This document shows, one piece after another, positions 49,260 through 60,269 of a DNA stretch of 64,000 nt. Source of the stretch: Geothrix sp. 21YS21S-2 (GTDB lineage: Bacteria; Acidobacteriota; Holophagae; Holophagales; Holophagaceae); the NCBI RefSeq assembly GCF_030846775.1, contig NZ_CP132910.1:1150001-1214000 (forward strand), given 5' to 3'. The notes beneath the pieces were generated by a model that saw only the letters and a list, made by a program, of their open reading frames with translations, searched no databases and was not told the DNA's origin. A program made the position numbers and the translations under genes. Position 1 is the first letter of the stretch. Each line of letters opens with the position of its first letter.

Positions 49260-50729
49260 TTAGCCGAGGATCCAGTCCAGCAGCCAGCGCGGGCCTTCCC
49301 CGGTGGCGCCGTGGGGACGGAAATCGCGCTCGGACGTGGACCAGTTGCCCGAGAGGTCCACGTGGGCCCAGGATCCCGCGGAGACGAACTCGGAGAGGAA
49401 GAGGCCGGCGGTGATGGACCCGCCCCACTTGGTGCCGGTGATGTTCTTCACGTCGGCGACCTTGCTGCGCAGGGCCTCCTTGTACTCCTCCACCAGGGGC
49501 AGCTGCCAGAGGTATTCGCCCGAGCGCGAGCCCGCGTCCAGGAGGCGTTCCACCAGCTTCTGGTCCGTGCCCATGACCCCCGAGACGCCGTCGCCCAGGG
49601 CCACGACGCAGGCGCCGGTGAGGGTCGCCAGGTCCACGATGTGGTCGGCGCCCATGCCGGACGCCCAGTCCAGGAGGTCGGCCAGCACCAGGCGGCCCTC
49701 GGCGTCCGTGTTCAGGACCTCGATGGTCTTGCCGCTGCGGGCGCGGATGACGTCGCCGGGCTTGTAGCTGGTGCCCGAGGGCATGTTCTCCACAAGGCCC
49801 ATGAGCCCGGTGACCTGGATGGGGGCCTCCAGCTGCGCGCAGGCCACGAGGGTGGCCAGCACGATGGCCGCGCCGGTCATATCGTCCTTCATGGTCTCCA
49901 TGCCGCCGGCGTCCTTGAGGGAGAGGCCGCCGGAATCGAATGTGACGCCCTTGCCCACCAGGATGATGTGGCGCTTGGCCTTCTCCTTGGGCTTGTACTC
50001 GAGCTTGACGACGCGCGCGGGGCGGGCGGAGCCCTTGGCCACCGCCAGCACGGCGTTGAAGTTGCCCTTGGCCAGCTCGTCGGGGCCCAGGACCTCGATG
50101 CCCAGCTTGTGGGCCTTGGCCAGCTTCTGGGCCTCGGCGGCGAAGGACTCGGGGTGCAGGTCGGAGGCGGGGGTGTTGGCCAGGTCCCGCACGCGGTGGC
50201 AGGCGCCCACGCCGGCCTCGATCTGGGGGAGGCGGCGCCGGGCCTTGCGGGTGTCGTCGCCGTTGGTGAAGACGTCCAGGCTCTCGAACCGCTTGGGCTC
50301 GGGCTTGCCCTTGAAGGCCGCGAAGTCGTAGTCGGCCAGGAGGGCGCCTTCCAGCACGGCCACCTGGACCTCGTCGTGGTCCAGGGAGGAGGTGGACGGG
50401 CTCACGATGCCCACCCGCTTCCAGCCCTTCTTGAGGGCGTTGCGGGCGGCAGTTCCCACCGCCTTGCGGATTTTGTTGTGGGTAACGGCCTCTTCTTCGC
50501 CCAGGCCGACGAGAAGCATCCAGCGGCAATCTTTCACTCCATTGGGGTGATGGAGCGGCACAACTTCAAGATAGTCCGCCTTGAAATCGCTTTCGTCCAT
50601 GACCTGTCTTGCGACCTTGCTGATGGCGAGAGGCAGCCTGTGACGTTCGCGGCCTGAGAACACCGGAACGATCAGCACGTCGCCCGAGAAGTCCTTGCCG
50701 GTCTGGGAACTGATTTCGATGGTAGGCAT
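49260..50729 (-). CDS. pepA: Leucyl aminopeptidase (M17)
   Basis: 489 residues from ATG 50729, with AAGGAGC upstream. The M17 signature is clear: 'NTDAEGRLVLADLL', with the metal and active-site residues in 'VGKGVTFDSGGLSLKDAGGMETMKDDMTGAA', and 'VDLATLTGACVVALG' after them. It removes N-terminal leucine and other residues from peptides, using two metal ions, as a hexamer in known members. It ends just before the strong terminator. Divergent from dnaG. Confidence 0.96.
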   Translation of the reverse strand: MPTIEISSQTGKDFSGDVLIVPVFSGRERHRLPLAISKVARQVMDESDFKADYLEVVPLHHPNGVKDCRWMLLVGLGEEEAVTHNKIRKAVGTAARNALKKGWKRVGIVSPSTSSLDHDEVQVAVLEGALLADYDFAAFKGKPEPKRFESLDVFTNGDDTRKARRRLPQIEAGVGACHRVRDLANTPASDLHPESFAAEAQKLAKAHKLGIEVLGPDELAKGNFNAVLAVAKGSARPARVVKLEYKPKEKAKRHIILVGKGVTFDSGGLSLKDAGGMETMKDDMTGAAIVLATLVACAQLEAPIQVTGLMGLVENMPSGTSYKPGDVIRARSGKTIEVLNTDAEGRLVLADLLDWASGMGADHIVDLATLTGACVVALGDGVSGVMGTDQKLVERLLDAGSRSGEYLWQLPLVEEYKEALRSKVADVKNITGTKWGGSITAGLFLSEFVSAGSWAHVDLSGNWSTSERDFRPHGATGEGPRWLLDWILG

Positions 50730-50908
50730 AGCGCTCCTTGAAGATTACGGAACCCATGGTAATACGGATCGTTTCCCGGGAATTTCTTTTTTTGACCCTT
50801 TATTGGAGTTTGATCCATGAATCTCTAGCGTGCCTTTTTTGAATTCGACATCACCGCCCTTGCCTCCGGCGGGCTTCTCAAGCAGTCTGGAGGAAGGGGA
50901 CTCGGGGA

Positions 50909-52651
50909 ATGCGGGACAGGGAACTTGTGCAACGCATCAAGGACGCGACGGACTTGGTGGCGCTGGTGGGACAGGCCGTCAAATTGAGGCGCCAGGGTTC
51001 CGCCTGGGTGGGCCTCTGCCCCTTCCACAGCGAGCGCAGCCCCAGCTTCCAGGTGGTGGCCGACCGGGGGTTCTACCACTGCTTCGGATGCGGTAAGCAC
51101 GGTGATGCCTTCACTTGGCTAATGGAGCGGGAGGGCCTCCCCTTCCCGGAGGCCATGGAGCAGCTGGCCCGGTCGGCGGGCATCGACCTGCCCCGGCAGC
51201 GGGAGCGGCCGGCCGCCGAGCTGGATCTGGAGGCCCGCCTGCGCCTGGCCCTGGAGACCGCCCAGGCCTTCTACGAGCGCAAGCTGGCCGAGTCCCCCAA
51301 GGCCATGGACTACCTCAAGGGCCGGGGCATGACCCCCGCCTTCATGCAGGAGGCGGGCCTGGGCTACGCCCCGGACGCCTGGGAGGCCCTGGTCACCCAC
51401 CTGAAGGCCCAGGGCTTCTCCCTGGAGCTCCTGGAGCAGACCGGGCTGGTGTCCCGCAGCGAGCGGGGCAGCTTCCTGGACTTCCTGCGGGACCGGCTGG
51501 TGATTCCCATCTTCGACGCCCGGGGCAAGGTCATCGCCTTCGGGGGCCGGGCCTTCGGCGATTCCAAGCCCAAGTATCTCAATACCCGTGAGACCTCCCT
51601 CTTCCAGAAGGGCTCGGTCCTCTACGGGTTCCACCGGGCCAAGGGGCAGCTGCGGGACGGCGCCCTGGTGGTGGAGGGCTACTTCGACGTGCTCCAGCTC
51701 CACCAGCAGGGCATCCACCAGGCCGTGGCCCCCCTGGGCACCGCGCTCACGGAGGGTCACCTGCAGCTGGTGGGGCGGTTCACCAAGCGCCTCATCCTCT
51801 GCTTCGACGGGGACGCCGCGGGCCTGCGGGCCATGGAGAAGAGCCTCAAGCTGGCCCTGCCCATGGGCTTCGACGTGCGGCTCCTGCTCCTGCCCCAGGG
51901 GGAGGACCCCGACACCTGGTGCATGACCCTGGGGGCCGAAGCCTTCCGCGAGCTCATGGGCAAGGCCCCGGACTGGACGAACTTCATCATCAACCGGGCC
52001 CTGGAGGGCAAGGACCTGCGCCGGACCGCGGAGCGCATGGAGGCCCTGCGGGAGCTGGCGGGCTTCCTGGCCTACCTGCCCCACACCCCCGAGCAGCGGG
52101 AGCTTTTCGCCAGCCTGGCCCACGAGCTGAAGATCCCCCTCGAGGAGCTGGACAAGGCCATCAAGGCCCGGGCCCAGGCCCCCCATGCCGAGGAGGTGGT
52201 GGCCGCCCCCCCGGTGGCGGAGGTGGACGACCTGCTGAGGCCGCTGCTCCTGCTGGCCAAGGACCCCGCGTTCCTGGCCCGCCTCGCCTCGACCCCCCCG
52301 GCCTGGTGGGAGTCCCTCACCGGGGCCCCCCTCCTCCAGTGCCTGCTGGACGCCTCCGGGGACGAGTCCCACATCCCCCCCGAGGCCCTGGCCCAGCTCA
52401 GGCACCTCGAGGCGCGGTGGAGCGTGAAGGACGACGCCGAGCTGATGCCGGACCAGGTGTTCCTGAAGCTGGAGATGGCCTTCGTGGAACGGGAGAAGCA
52501 GGCCCTGAGCCGCCAGCTCCTGGATCCCGCGGTGATGGTGGACGCCGAGCTTTCCCGGCGGCTGACCCTCACGGTGAACGATCTGCTCCAGCGCGGGGCG
52601 AGGCTGGGCAAGGAACTGACCGGACTGAGAAGGAAATCCTTCTCGAGGTAA
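50909..52651 (+). CDS. dnaG: DNA primase
   Basis: 580 residues from ATG 50909. The N-terminal zinc-binding domain has 'LCPFHSERSPSFQV', then 'YHCFGCGKHGDAF' (CHC2 type). The catalytic TOPRIM region has 'LVVEGYFDVLQLHQQGI' and 'LILCFDGDAAGLRAMEKSL'. The C-terminal about 140 residues are the helicase-interaction region. It makes RNA primers for replication. It lies upstream of rpoD on the same strand, separated by about 180 bases, as in macromolecular-synthesis operons but without rpsU. Confidence 0.97.
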   Translation: MRDRELVQRIKDATDLVALVGQAVKLRRQGSAWVGLCPFHSERSPSFQVVADRGFYHCFGCGKHGDAFTWLMEREGLPFPEAMEQLARSAGIDLPRQRERPAAELDLEARLRLALETAQAFYERKLAESPKAMDYLKGRGMTPAFMQEAGLGYAPDAWEALVTHLKAQGFSLELLEQTGLVSRSERGSFLDFLRDRLVIPIFDARGKVIAFGGRAFGDSKPKYLNTRETSLFQKGSVLYGFHRAKGQLRDGALVVEGYFDVLQLHQQGIHQAVAPLGTALTEGHLQLVGRFTKRLILCFDGDAAGLRAMEKSLKLALPMGFDVRLLLLPQGEDPDTWCMTLGAEAFRELMGKAPDWTNFIINRALEGKDLRRTAERMEALRELAGFLAYLPHTPEQRELFASLAHELKIPLEELDKAIKARAQAPHAEEVVAAPPVAEVDDLLRPLLLLAKDPAFLARLASTPPAWWESLTGAPLLQCLLDASGDESHIPPEALAQLRHLEARWSVKDDAELMPDQVFLKLEMAFVEREKQALSRQLLDPAVMVDAELSRRLTLTVNDLLQRGARLGKELTGLRRKSFSR

Positions 52652-52691
52652 ACATTTCCGGTGATTCCCGCATCTAATTTGTAATTCCCCC

Positions 52692-52719
52692 TTGCCTGGG
52701 GGGATTGATTTCCTATACT
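52692..52719 (+). promoter_or_regulatory. Candidate sigma-70 promoter for rpoD
   Basis: TTGCCT (52692-52697) and TATACT (52714-52719) are separated by 16 bases, close to consensus. They lie about 117 bases before the rpoD ATG, in the gap after dnaG. This suggests rpoD has its own promoter besides read-through from dnaG. Confidence 0.6.
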
Positions 52720-52835
52720 GAGTAATTCTAGGTGCCTTGTCACGATGGGTTAACTCTGCCCTCGACTCGGTCCCGAGGAATCAATACGCGACAGACACCT
52801 TGGATCCTGTGATCCCGTGGTTCTTTGAGGTATTA

Positions 52836-54548
<1,713 letters not shown>

Positions 54549-54568
54549 GGGCCGGAACTCGGATAAAC

Positions 54569-54612
54569 GCGGGGAATGCATGCGCAGGCATGTGTTCCCC
54601 GCTTCCGTTTTC
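54569..54612 (+). terminator. Intrinsic terminator after rpoD
   Basis: GCGGGGAA pairs with TTCCCCGC around an inner CATGC...GCATG stem. A TTCCGTTTTC tail follows. It begins 20 bases after the rpoD stop, which fits transcription ending there. Confidence 0.75.
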
Positions 54613-54913
54613 AGGGGCGCCGCGGCTCGAATGGTCTTGGCTGCCGGGGATGGACGGGGATGGGATCGCCGGAGGAGCGGGCTCCGACCCGGTTCCGCCA
54701 GGGCGCCCAAGCCCCGGTGGAATCATTCCCGTCCATCCCCTTCATCCCCGGCGAAACAAGCGCTTGAGGAACCGGCGCCTTCGTCGGGACGACGTTCCCG
54801 TGAAGGAGGGCCAGCGGCCCGGCGGACCCTCCGGCCCCGTCCTCCGGTCCCGGCCAAAGTGACCAGTTGACTTCCCGGTCGACCTACATGACGCTCATTC
54901 CAGAGGCAAAAAC
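54613..54913. other. Intergenic region, no gene seen
   Basis: About 300 bases between the rpoD terminator and the protein kinase. Frames present are shadow-like and none has a good ribosome binding site. It likely carries the kinase operon promoter near its end, but no near-consensus hexamers stand out. Confidence 0.4.
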
Positions 54914-55885
54914 GTGCTGTCCAAAGACCAGATGCTGGGGAAATACCAGATTCTCGACCGCCTGGGCGCAGGCGGATTTGGAACTGTTTACCTTGCTCAG
55001 GATAGGCTCCTGAATCGCAAGGTCGCCCTGAAGGTGCCCCATCATCAGACCGACGACCAGAACATGCTTCTGGAATCGCAGATCATGGTGCAGCTCAAGC
55101 ATCCCAACATCGTCGACCTGATCACGGCGGAGAAGAAGGACGGGCTGTTCTTCATGGTCATGGAGTACATCGACGGCGAAAGCCTGGACAAGGTCATCCG
55201 CCGGGAACGAACCATCCTGCCCTCCCGGGCCCTGGAGATCGCCACCGACGTCTGCTCGGCCATCGGCTTTGCCCACGCGCACCAGGTGATCCACCGGGAC
55301 CTTCGGCCGGCCAATATCCTGATCACCCGGGACGGGGTCGCCAAGGTCACGGACTTCGGCACCAGCCGGATCCTGGAGCTGCAGAAGGAGGAGTTCGCCC
55401 GCACCCGCATCGGGTCGCCGCCCTACATGTCTCCGGAGCACTTCCGGGGGCGCGCGGTGTTCCAGAGCGACCTCTGGAGCCTGGGCATCACCATCTACGA
55501 GATGCTCACGGGCACGGTGCCCTTCTATGACGCGGACCCGGTGAAGATCGCGCAGGCCTTCCAGAGCACGCCCATCGTCCCGCCCCACCTGCGCAACCCG
55601 GCGGTGCCCAAGGCCCTCAGCGAGGCCGTGATGAAGGCCCTGGCCATCAACCTGGGCGAGCGCTACCTGTCGGCCCAGAAATTCCTCGAGGCCCTCCGGC
55701 CGCTGCGCGAGGGGGTGGCCCGGGAGACCCGTCCGCTGGGCACCGCGGTGCTGGCCGCGCACCTCAACACGCCCGGCCATGCCCCGCGCAGCCCGGTGGT
55801 GACCCATGCGCGGCTCTGCAGGTTCTGCTATAAACCCCTGTCAAGGACTGCAGTGACCTGCCCTGCCTGCGGCGAGAAGAATTGA
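54914..55885 (+). CDS. Ser/Thr protein kinase with C-terminal zinc-ribbon tail
   Basis: 323 residues from GTG 54914, with AGAGG upstream. The Hanks-type kinase has the glycine loop 'LGAGGFGTVYLA', K40 in 'VALKVPHH', D129 in 'VIHRDLRPANIL' (the HRDLKPEN motif with R for K), D147 in 'TDFGTSRIL', and 'GSPPYMSPEHFRG' in the activation segment. There is no transmembrane segment. The extreme C-terminus 'CRFCYKPLSRTAVTCPACGEKN' looks like a small zinc ribbon. The start of tamB overlaps its stop by TTGA, so kinase and tamB are coupled. The kinase probably acts in the cytoplasm; its substrates are unknown. Confidence 0.94.
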   Translation: MLSKDQMLGKYQILDRLGAGGFGTVYLAQDRLLNRKVALKVPHHQTDDQNMLLESQIMVQLKHPNIVDLITAEKKDGLFFMVMEYIDGESLDKVIRRERTILPSRALEIATDVCSAIGFAHAHQVIHRDLRPANILITRDGVAKVTDFGTSRILELQKEEFARTRIGSPPYMSPEHFRGRAVFQSDLWSLGITIYEMLTGTVPFYDADPVKIAQAFQSTPIVPPHLRNPAVPKALSEAVMKALAINLGERYLSAQKFLEALRPLREGVARETRPLGTAVLAAHLNTPGHAPRSPVVTHARLCRFCYKPLSRTAVTCPACGEKN

Positions 55886-58800
55886 CCAACGAGGAAGCCC
55901 CCCCATCCCTGCTGAAACGGACCTGGTCCCGCAGGTGGGTGCGCCGGCTGACCTACGTGCTGGCCTCGGGCGCGGCCCTGGCGGGGCTCATGGGCTGGGC
56001 CGTGCAGCAGGCCTACGTGGACGCCTGGATCGTGGGAAAGGCCGACGCCTACCTGCGCAAGGAGACCGGGCTGGGGTTCGCCGCGGAGCGGCTGGAGATC
56101 CACCCCTTCCAGGGCCGGATCGTGCTCCACAACTTCTCCTTCGGGGGCGACCTGTTCCAGGCCCCGCTCCTGGAGGTGGAGATCGACCTCTACACGTTCC
56201 TGCGCACCCACCACTTCAAGCGGATCCTCCTCCAGAGCCCGAGGCTCGTGGTGGATGCCGCGCGCCTTTCGGCCATCCGCCTGCGCGAAACCGACCCCAA
56301 GGCCGAAAGCCCCACGTGGCGCATCGACCGCGTGGAGATCCTGGACGGCCTGGCCCAGGTGGACGAGCCCGCCTGGGGCATCCGCGGCGGCGTCTTCACC
56401 TTCAAGGTGGACGGGCGGGGCCGCCTGCCCCGGCAGGAGTGGCTCGACGTGCGCATCCCGCGGGCCGAGTTCGGGGAGGACCCGGACCGCGCCCTGGGCG
56501 ACGCCTCCCTCAAGTTCCGGCTCACCGACAAGGGGATCGACACCGTCAACGTGCGCGCGCACCTGGGGGACAGCTCCCTGGCGGTGCTGGGCTCGTACGA
56601 GTTCAAGACCCAGGCCGTGAAGGCCGAGGCCTCGGGCGGGCTCAACCTGGGCGAGGCCCTGCGCTTCCTGCCCGGAAAACCCGCCCACGCCGCCGGTTTC
56701 CTGGACTTCAAGGCCAAGGTCCAGGGTCCGGCCACCACCCCCGTCTGGACCCTGTCGGTGGACGGGCGCCAGCTCCAGGCCAGGAGCACGCCCCTCCACC
56801 CCGGCACGCTCCACGTCAACGCCTCCGGCAATCCGGGGCGCATCCGCGTGGAGCGCATCGCCTGGGACTCGGCCGACGGGAAGCTCTCGGGCGAGGGCTC
56901 CTGGACCCGCCAGGGCGGCACCACCCTGGAACTGGCCGCCGAAGGCGTCTCCCTGGCTCCCGCGGCCGCCTATGCCCGGTCCGATCTCCTCAAAGGCCTT
57001 TCCGCGCGCTTCCGGGGCACGGCCTCCATGGCCACGCCGCCCTGGGTGGCGCCCGACCTGGAGAAGCTGGCCTTCACGGGCAGCGGGCAGTTCACCAAGG
57101 ACGGCCAGCAGGTGGGGACGATGGAGCTCGCCCTCGCCCACGGCGCGTTCCGGGCCACCTCGCTGGACCTCCAGCTGCCCGGGGCCGGGTTCCGGGGCAG
57201 TGCCACGGCCGTCCTCCACCGCCGGGGCCTGGCGCGGATCGAGGCCGAAGGCGAGGTGCGCACCGACGCCGCCGACGTTGCCCAGGCCCTCACCGCCTGG
57301 AAGGTCACCGAGCTCGACATGTCCGGCCCCGCCAACGCCCGCGCCACCTTCCAGTGGGACCCCCGCGGCGGGATCCACCTCGACGGCCGGGTGGAGGTGG
57401 ACGCCCCCCGCTGGCACGGCGCCCACGCCGACCGCATCGCCGCCGACGTGACGCTGTCGGATACCGAGATCCGCATTACCGGCATCGAGCTGGAGAAGGG
57501 CGAGGGCCACGGCTACGGCGACATCTGGATCAGCTGGGCCAAGGGCGCCCCCGACGCCGAGGGCATCGACATGTGCTTCCGCGCCTTCCGGCTCCCGGTG
57601 GAGGAGGGCCTGCGCGCAGGGGACCAGGGCGACCTGCCCATCACCGGCATCGGCAGCGGCTGGGCTCGCCTTCACGGGCCGCTGAACCGCATCGTCATGG
57701 AAGGCCAGGCCGTCGCGGAACAGGGCGTGGTCTACGGGATGAAGGTGCCCGCGGCCTCCGCCTCCTTCGACATGGACATCAACGCCCTCCGCCTGCGCAC
57801 CACCGACGTGCGGGTCGCCGACAGCCTCGACCACCTCGAAGGCGCCCCGGGCCCCCTGAACCTGAGGGGCTCCATGGACATGGACGCCCACCGGGAGCGC
57901 TGGACCGTGGACGTGAAGGGCGACGTGGACACCGGCGTCCTGGGCCTGAAGGGTCCCCTGGTCCAGGGCCGGATCGAAGGCGGCCTCTCCGGCCCCCTCA
58001 CGGCGCCCCTGGGGCCCTCCCAGGCGCCCGAAGGATCCTTCACCCTCAGCCAGGGCCGGCTGTCCATGGAGGGACGTTCCCTGGAGGGCTTCCAGGCGGG
58101 GCTGGCCTTCCGGGACGGGCACCTGGGCGCCCATCTCCTCATGGCGGGCAGGACCGTTCCCCTGGTGACCTTCGAAGGGGAGCAGGTGGGAAAGGGAACG
58201 TTGTCGGGGGACATCCGCGTGCACCTGGGGCCCGATTCCGCCGAGACGGGCCCGGTCGCTTCCCGGCTTACGGAGGGCTTCCTCAGGGACGTCAGCCTCG
58301 ACTACCACGGCCGCGGCGACTGGACCGCCTCGGGGATCCGGTGGCAGGGCGAGCTCCGGAACTTCCTGGGCAGCTTCCAGGGCTTCGAACTGGTCCAGAG
58401 CCGCCCGGGCACCTTCAAGGGCGACCTCACCGGCATGGACATGTCGTTGCAGGTCCAGGGCCGCACCGCCGCCGTCCAAGGCAAGCCCCAGCTGGCCACC
58501 ACCACCATGAGCCTCGGGGGCTGGCTTCCCTTCAGCCCCGAAGGCAAGCTGGACCTCCGGCTGGAGGGGGCCGCGGAGCTCTCCAACCTGAAGGCGATCC
58601 TCGACCACACCCTGAACCCCGGCCCGTACAGCCTCATGGCCGACCTGAAGCCCGAGGGCAGCGCCACGTTCAAGCTCGACCTGCTGGGCAAGCCCGCGGA
58701 ACCGGCCCTGGAGGGCCGCCTCGACCTGCACGGCGGCAGGCTCTCCGCGCGCTCCTACCCCCAGAGCATCGAGAACGTGGACTTCGCGGCCTTCTTCCAC

Positions 58801-59958
58801 GGCCGGGACATCACCATTCCCCAGGACGCGCCCCTGAAGGGGATCATGGCCCAGGGCGCCCTGACCGCCTGGGGCCGGCTCACCTGGGGCTTCCGCGGCC
58901 TCACCGACTACGACTTCGGAGCGACCCTGGACAACTTCCAGCTCCGGGACATGCCGGAGGGCTTCGAGATCCAGGGCGGCTTCAACGGAACCCTCCGGGG
59001 CAACGACAGGGACGGCGGCCTCCTGAAGGGCACCATCCGCGCCAAGAACATGCTCTACCAGACCGACTTCAACATCACGGACATCCTCCTGGCCACCACC
59101 ACGGGCGGCTCAGGCCTCCTCACCTCCCTGGACCCCTCCGACCCCCTGGCCCGCATCGACCTGGACCTGGACCTGTTCATGGCGCGCCCCTGGGAGTTCG
59201 ACACCAACTACCTCAAGCTCCAGGGCCGCCCCGCGGGGAGCTTCAAGATCATGGGCACCCTGGCCCACCCCGGCCTCAAGGGCCGCATGGACCTCCTGCC
59301 CGGGGGCCGCCTCACCAACCTCGTGGCCGCCGGCGACCTGGTCCTGGAGCGGGGCTCGGTGGAGTTCACCGATCCCGCGGTGATCAATCCCGTGGTGGAC
59401 CTCCACGGCCGCATCGAGGTGGACCCCTACCTGGTGACCCTCGACATCAACGGCACGCTGGACGCCATCAGCGTGCACCCCAGTTCCACCCCCGCCCTGC
59501 GGCCCGACGAGATCCTGACCATCCTGGTGGACCCGGCCGCCGTGAGCAAGGTGGGGGGATCGCTGGGGGCCTCCTCCACCCAGTCCTCCATGAACACCGG
59601 CATCCTGAGCCAGGGCGCGGGCCTGCTCTCCTCCCTCATGCTGGCCAACACCCTCGAGCGCCTGCGAAAGACCCTCACCCTGGACCGGGTGAACTTCTCC
59701 CTCCTGGGCGGTCCCAACCTGAGCCTGACCCTGGAGAAGAGCTTCGACATCTTCGGCCACCGCACGCCCCTGATCTACAGCTACAAACAGGAAGGCACCC
59801 AGAGCACCGTCAGCGGCAACGTGGAGTGGCGCTTCGGGAACCTGGTCCTCACCCTGGGCGCGCGCCAGATCACCGGTTCCTCCCAGACCCCCGGGGACAC
59901 CACCGTCCAGGGCGTGCAGCCCTCGGGGGAAATCCGCTACACATGGACACCCAAATGA
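55882..59958 (+). CDS. tamB: TamB/AsmA-family translocation and assembly module protein
   Basis: 1358 residues from TTG 55882, overlapping the kinase stop. An N-terminal membrane anchor (about 22-42, 'LTYVLASGAALAGLMGWAVQQ') precedes a very long beta-repeat AsmA/TamB region. The C-terminal DUF490 (TamB_C) domain is recognisable: 'GSGLLTSLDPSDPLARIDLDLDLFMARPWEFDTNYLKLQGRPAGSFKIMGTLAHPGLKGRMDLLPGGRLTNLVAAGDLVLERGSVEFTDPAVINPVVDLHGRIEVDPYLVTLDINGTLDAISVHPSSTPALRPDEILTILV'. Such proteins bridge the periplasm and help move phospholipids or assemble outer-membrane proteins. No BamA/TamA partner gene is adjacent. moaD overlaps the stop. Confidence 0.93.
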   Translation: MTNEEAPPSLLKRTWSRRWVRRLTYVLASGAALAGLMGWAVQQAYVDAWIVGKADAYLRKETGLGFAAERLEIHPFQGRIVLHNFSFGGDLFQAPLLEVEIDLYTFLRTHHFKRILLQSPRLVVDAARLSAIRLRETDPKAESPTWRIDRVEILDGLAQVDEPAWGIRGGVFTFKVDGRGRLPRQEWLDVRIPRAEFGEDPDRALGDASLKFRLTDKGIDTVNVRAHLGDSSLAVLGSYEFKTQAVKAEASGGLNLGEALRFLPGKPAHAAGFLDFKAKVQGPATTPVWTLSVDGRQLQARSTPLHPGTLHVNASGNPGRIRVERIAWDSADGKLSGEGSWTRQGGTTLELAAEGVSLAPAAAYARSDLLKGLSARFRGTASMATPPWVAPDLEKLAFTGSGQFTKDGQQVGTMELALAHGAFRATSLDLQLPGAGFRGSATAVLHRRGLARIEAEGEVRTDAADVAQALTAWKVTELDMSGPANARATFQWDPRGGIHLDGRVEVDAPRWHGAHADRIAADVTLSDTEIRITGIELEKGEGHGYGDIWISWAKGAPDAEGIDMCFRAFRLPVEEGLRAGDQGDLPITGIGSGWARLHGPLNRIVMEGQAVAEQGVVYGMKVPAASASFDMDINALRLRTTDVRVADSLDHLEGAPGPLNLRGSMDMDAHRERWTVDVKGDVDTGVLGLKGPLVQGRIEGGLSGPLTAPLGPSQAPEGSFTLSQGRLSMEGRSLEGFQAGLAFRDGHLGAHLLMAGRTVPLVTFEGEQVGKGTLSGDIRVHLGPDSAETGPVASRLTEGFLRDVSLDYHGRGDWTASGIRWQGELRNFLGSFQGFELVQSRPGTFKGDLTGMDMSLQVQGRTAAVQGKPQLATTTMSLGGWLPFSPEGKLDLRLEGAAELSNLKAILDHTLNPGPYSLMADLKPEGSATFKLDLLGKPAEPALEGRLDLHGGRLSARSYPQSIENVDFAAFFHGRDITIPQDAPLKGIMAQGALTAWGRLTWGFRGLTDYDFGATLDNFQLRDMPEGFEIQGGFNGTLRGNDRDGGLLKGTIRAKNMLYQTDFNITDILLATTTGGSGLLTSLDPSDPLARIDLDLDLFMARPWEFDTNYLKLQGRPAGSFKIMGTLAHPGLKGRMDLLPGGRLTNLVAAGDLVLERGSVEFTDPAVINPVVDLHGRIEVDPYLVTLDINGTLDAISVHPSSTPALRPDEILTILVDPAAVSKVGGSLGASSTQSSMNTGILSQGAGLLSSLMLANTLERLRKTLTLDRVNFSLLGGPNLSLTLEKSFDIFGHRTPLIYSYKQEGTQSTVSGNVEWRFGNLVLTLGARQITGSSQTPGDTTVQGVQPSGEIRYTWTPK

Positions 59959-60182
59959 TCCACGTACAAGCATTCGCACGGTACCGTGAGCGCCTCGGAT
60001 TCCAGTCCAGGGACTTTCCCCTGCCCTCCCCCCCCACGCTGGAGGCCCTCCTGGCCGATCCGGCCCTGGCGGACCTGCCCGCGGACGGACTCTTCGCGGT
60101 GAACCGGACCTTCGCGGAACGATCCGCGGTCCTGGCGGACGGCGACGAGGTGGCGCTCTTCCCGCCGGTGAGCGGAGGCTGA
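59955..60182 (+). CDS. moaD: MoaD/ThiS-like ubiquitin-fold protein
   Basis: 75 residues from ATG 59955, which overlaps the tamB stop as ATGA; an upstream ATG at 59943 would add four. The beta-grasp shape 'MIHVQAFARYRERLGFQSRDFPLPSPPTLEALLADPALADLPADGLFAVNRTFAERSAVLADGDEVALFPPVSGG' ends in GG, the thiocarboxylate-carrying tail of MoaD/ThiS family proteins. The 'VNRTFAERSAVLADGDEVALFPPVSGG' stretch favours MoaD (molybdopterin synthase small subunit). No other mo genes lie nearby, so its placement after tamB is odd. Confidence 0.88.
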   Translation: MIHVQAFARYRERLGFQSRDFPLPSPPTLEALLADPALADLPADGLFAVNRTFAERSAVLADGDEVALFPPVSGG

Positions 60183-60269
60183 AGGCCACCCCCCGCTGTT
60201 TTTGCTTCAATTCGTGAGCCCTCGCAATACTATGGAGGTTCAACTCCTTAGCGGACGACGGGATACCCG

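Noticed and set aside
55828-60182. Long open frames on both strands over tamB
   Set aside because: Shadows of the tamB reading frame; repetitive GC-rich composition, no known domains. Only the last about 75 codons of the plus-strand frame (moaD) are real.
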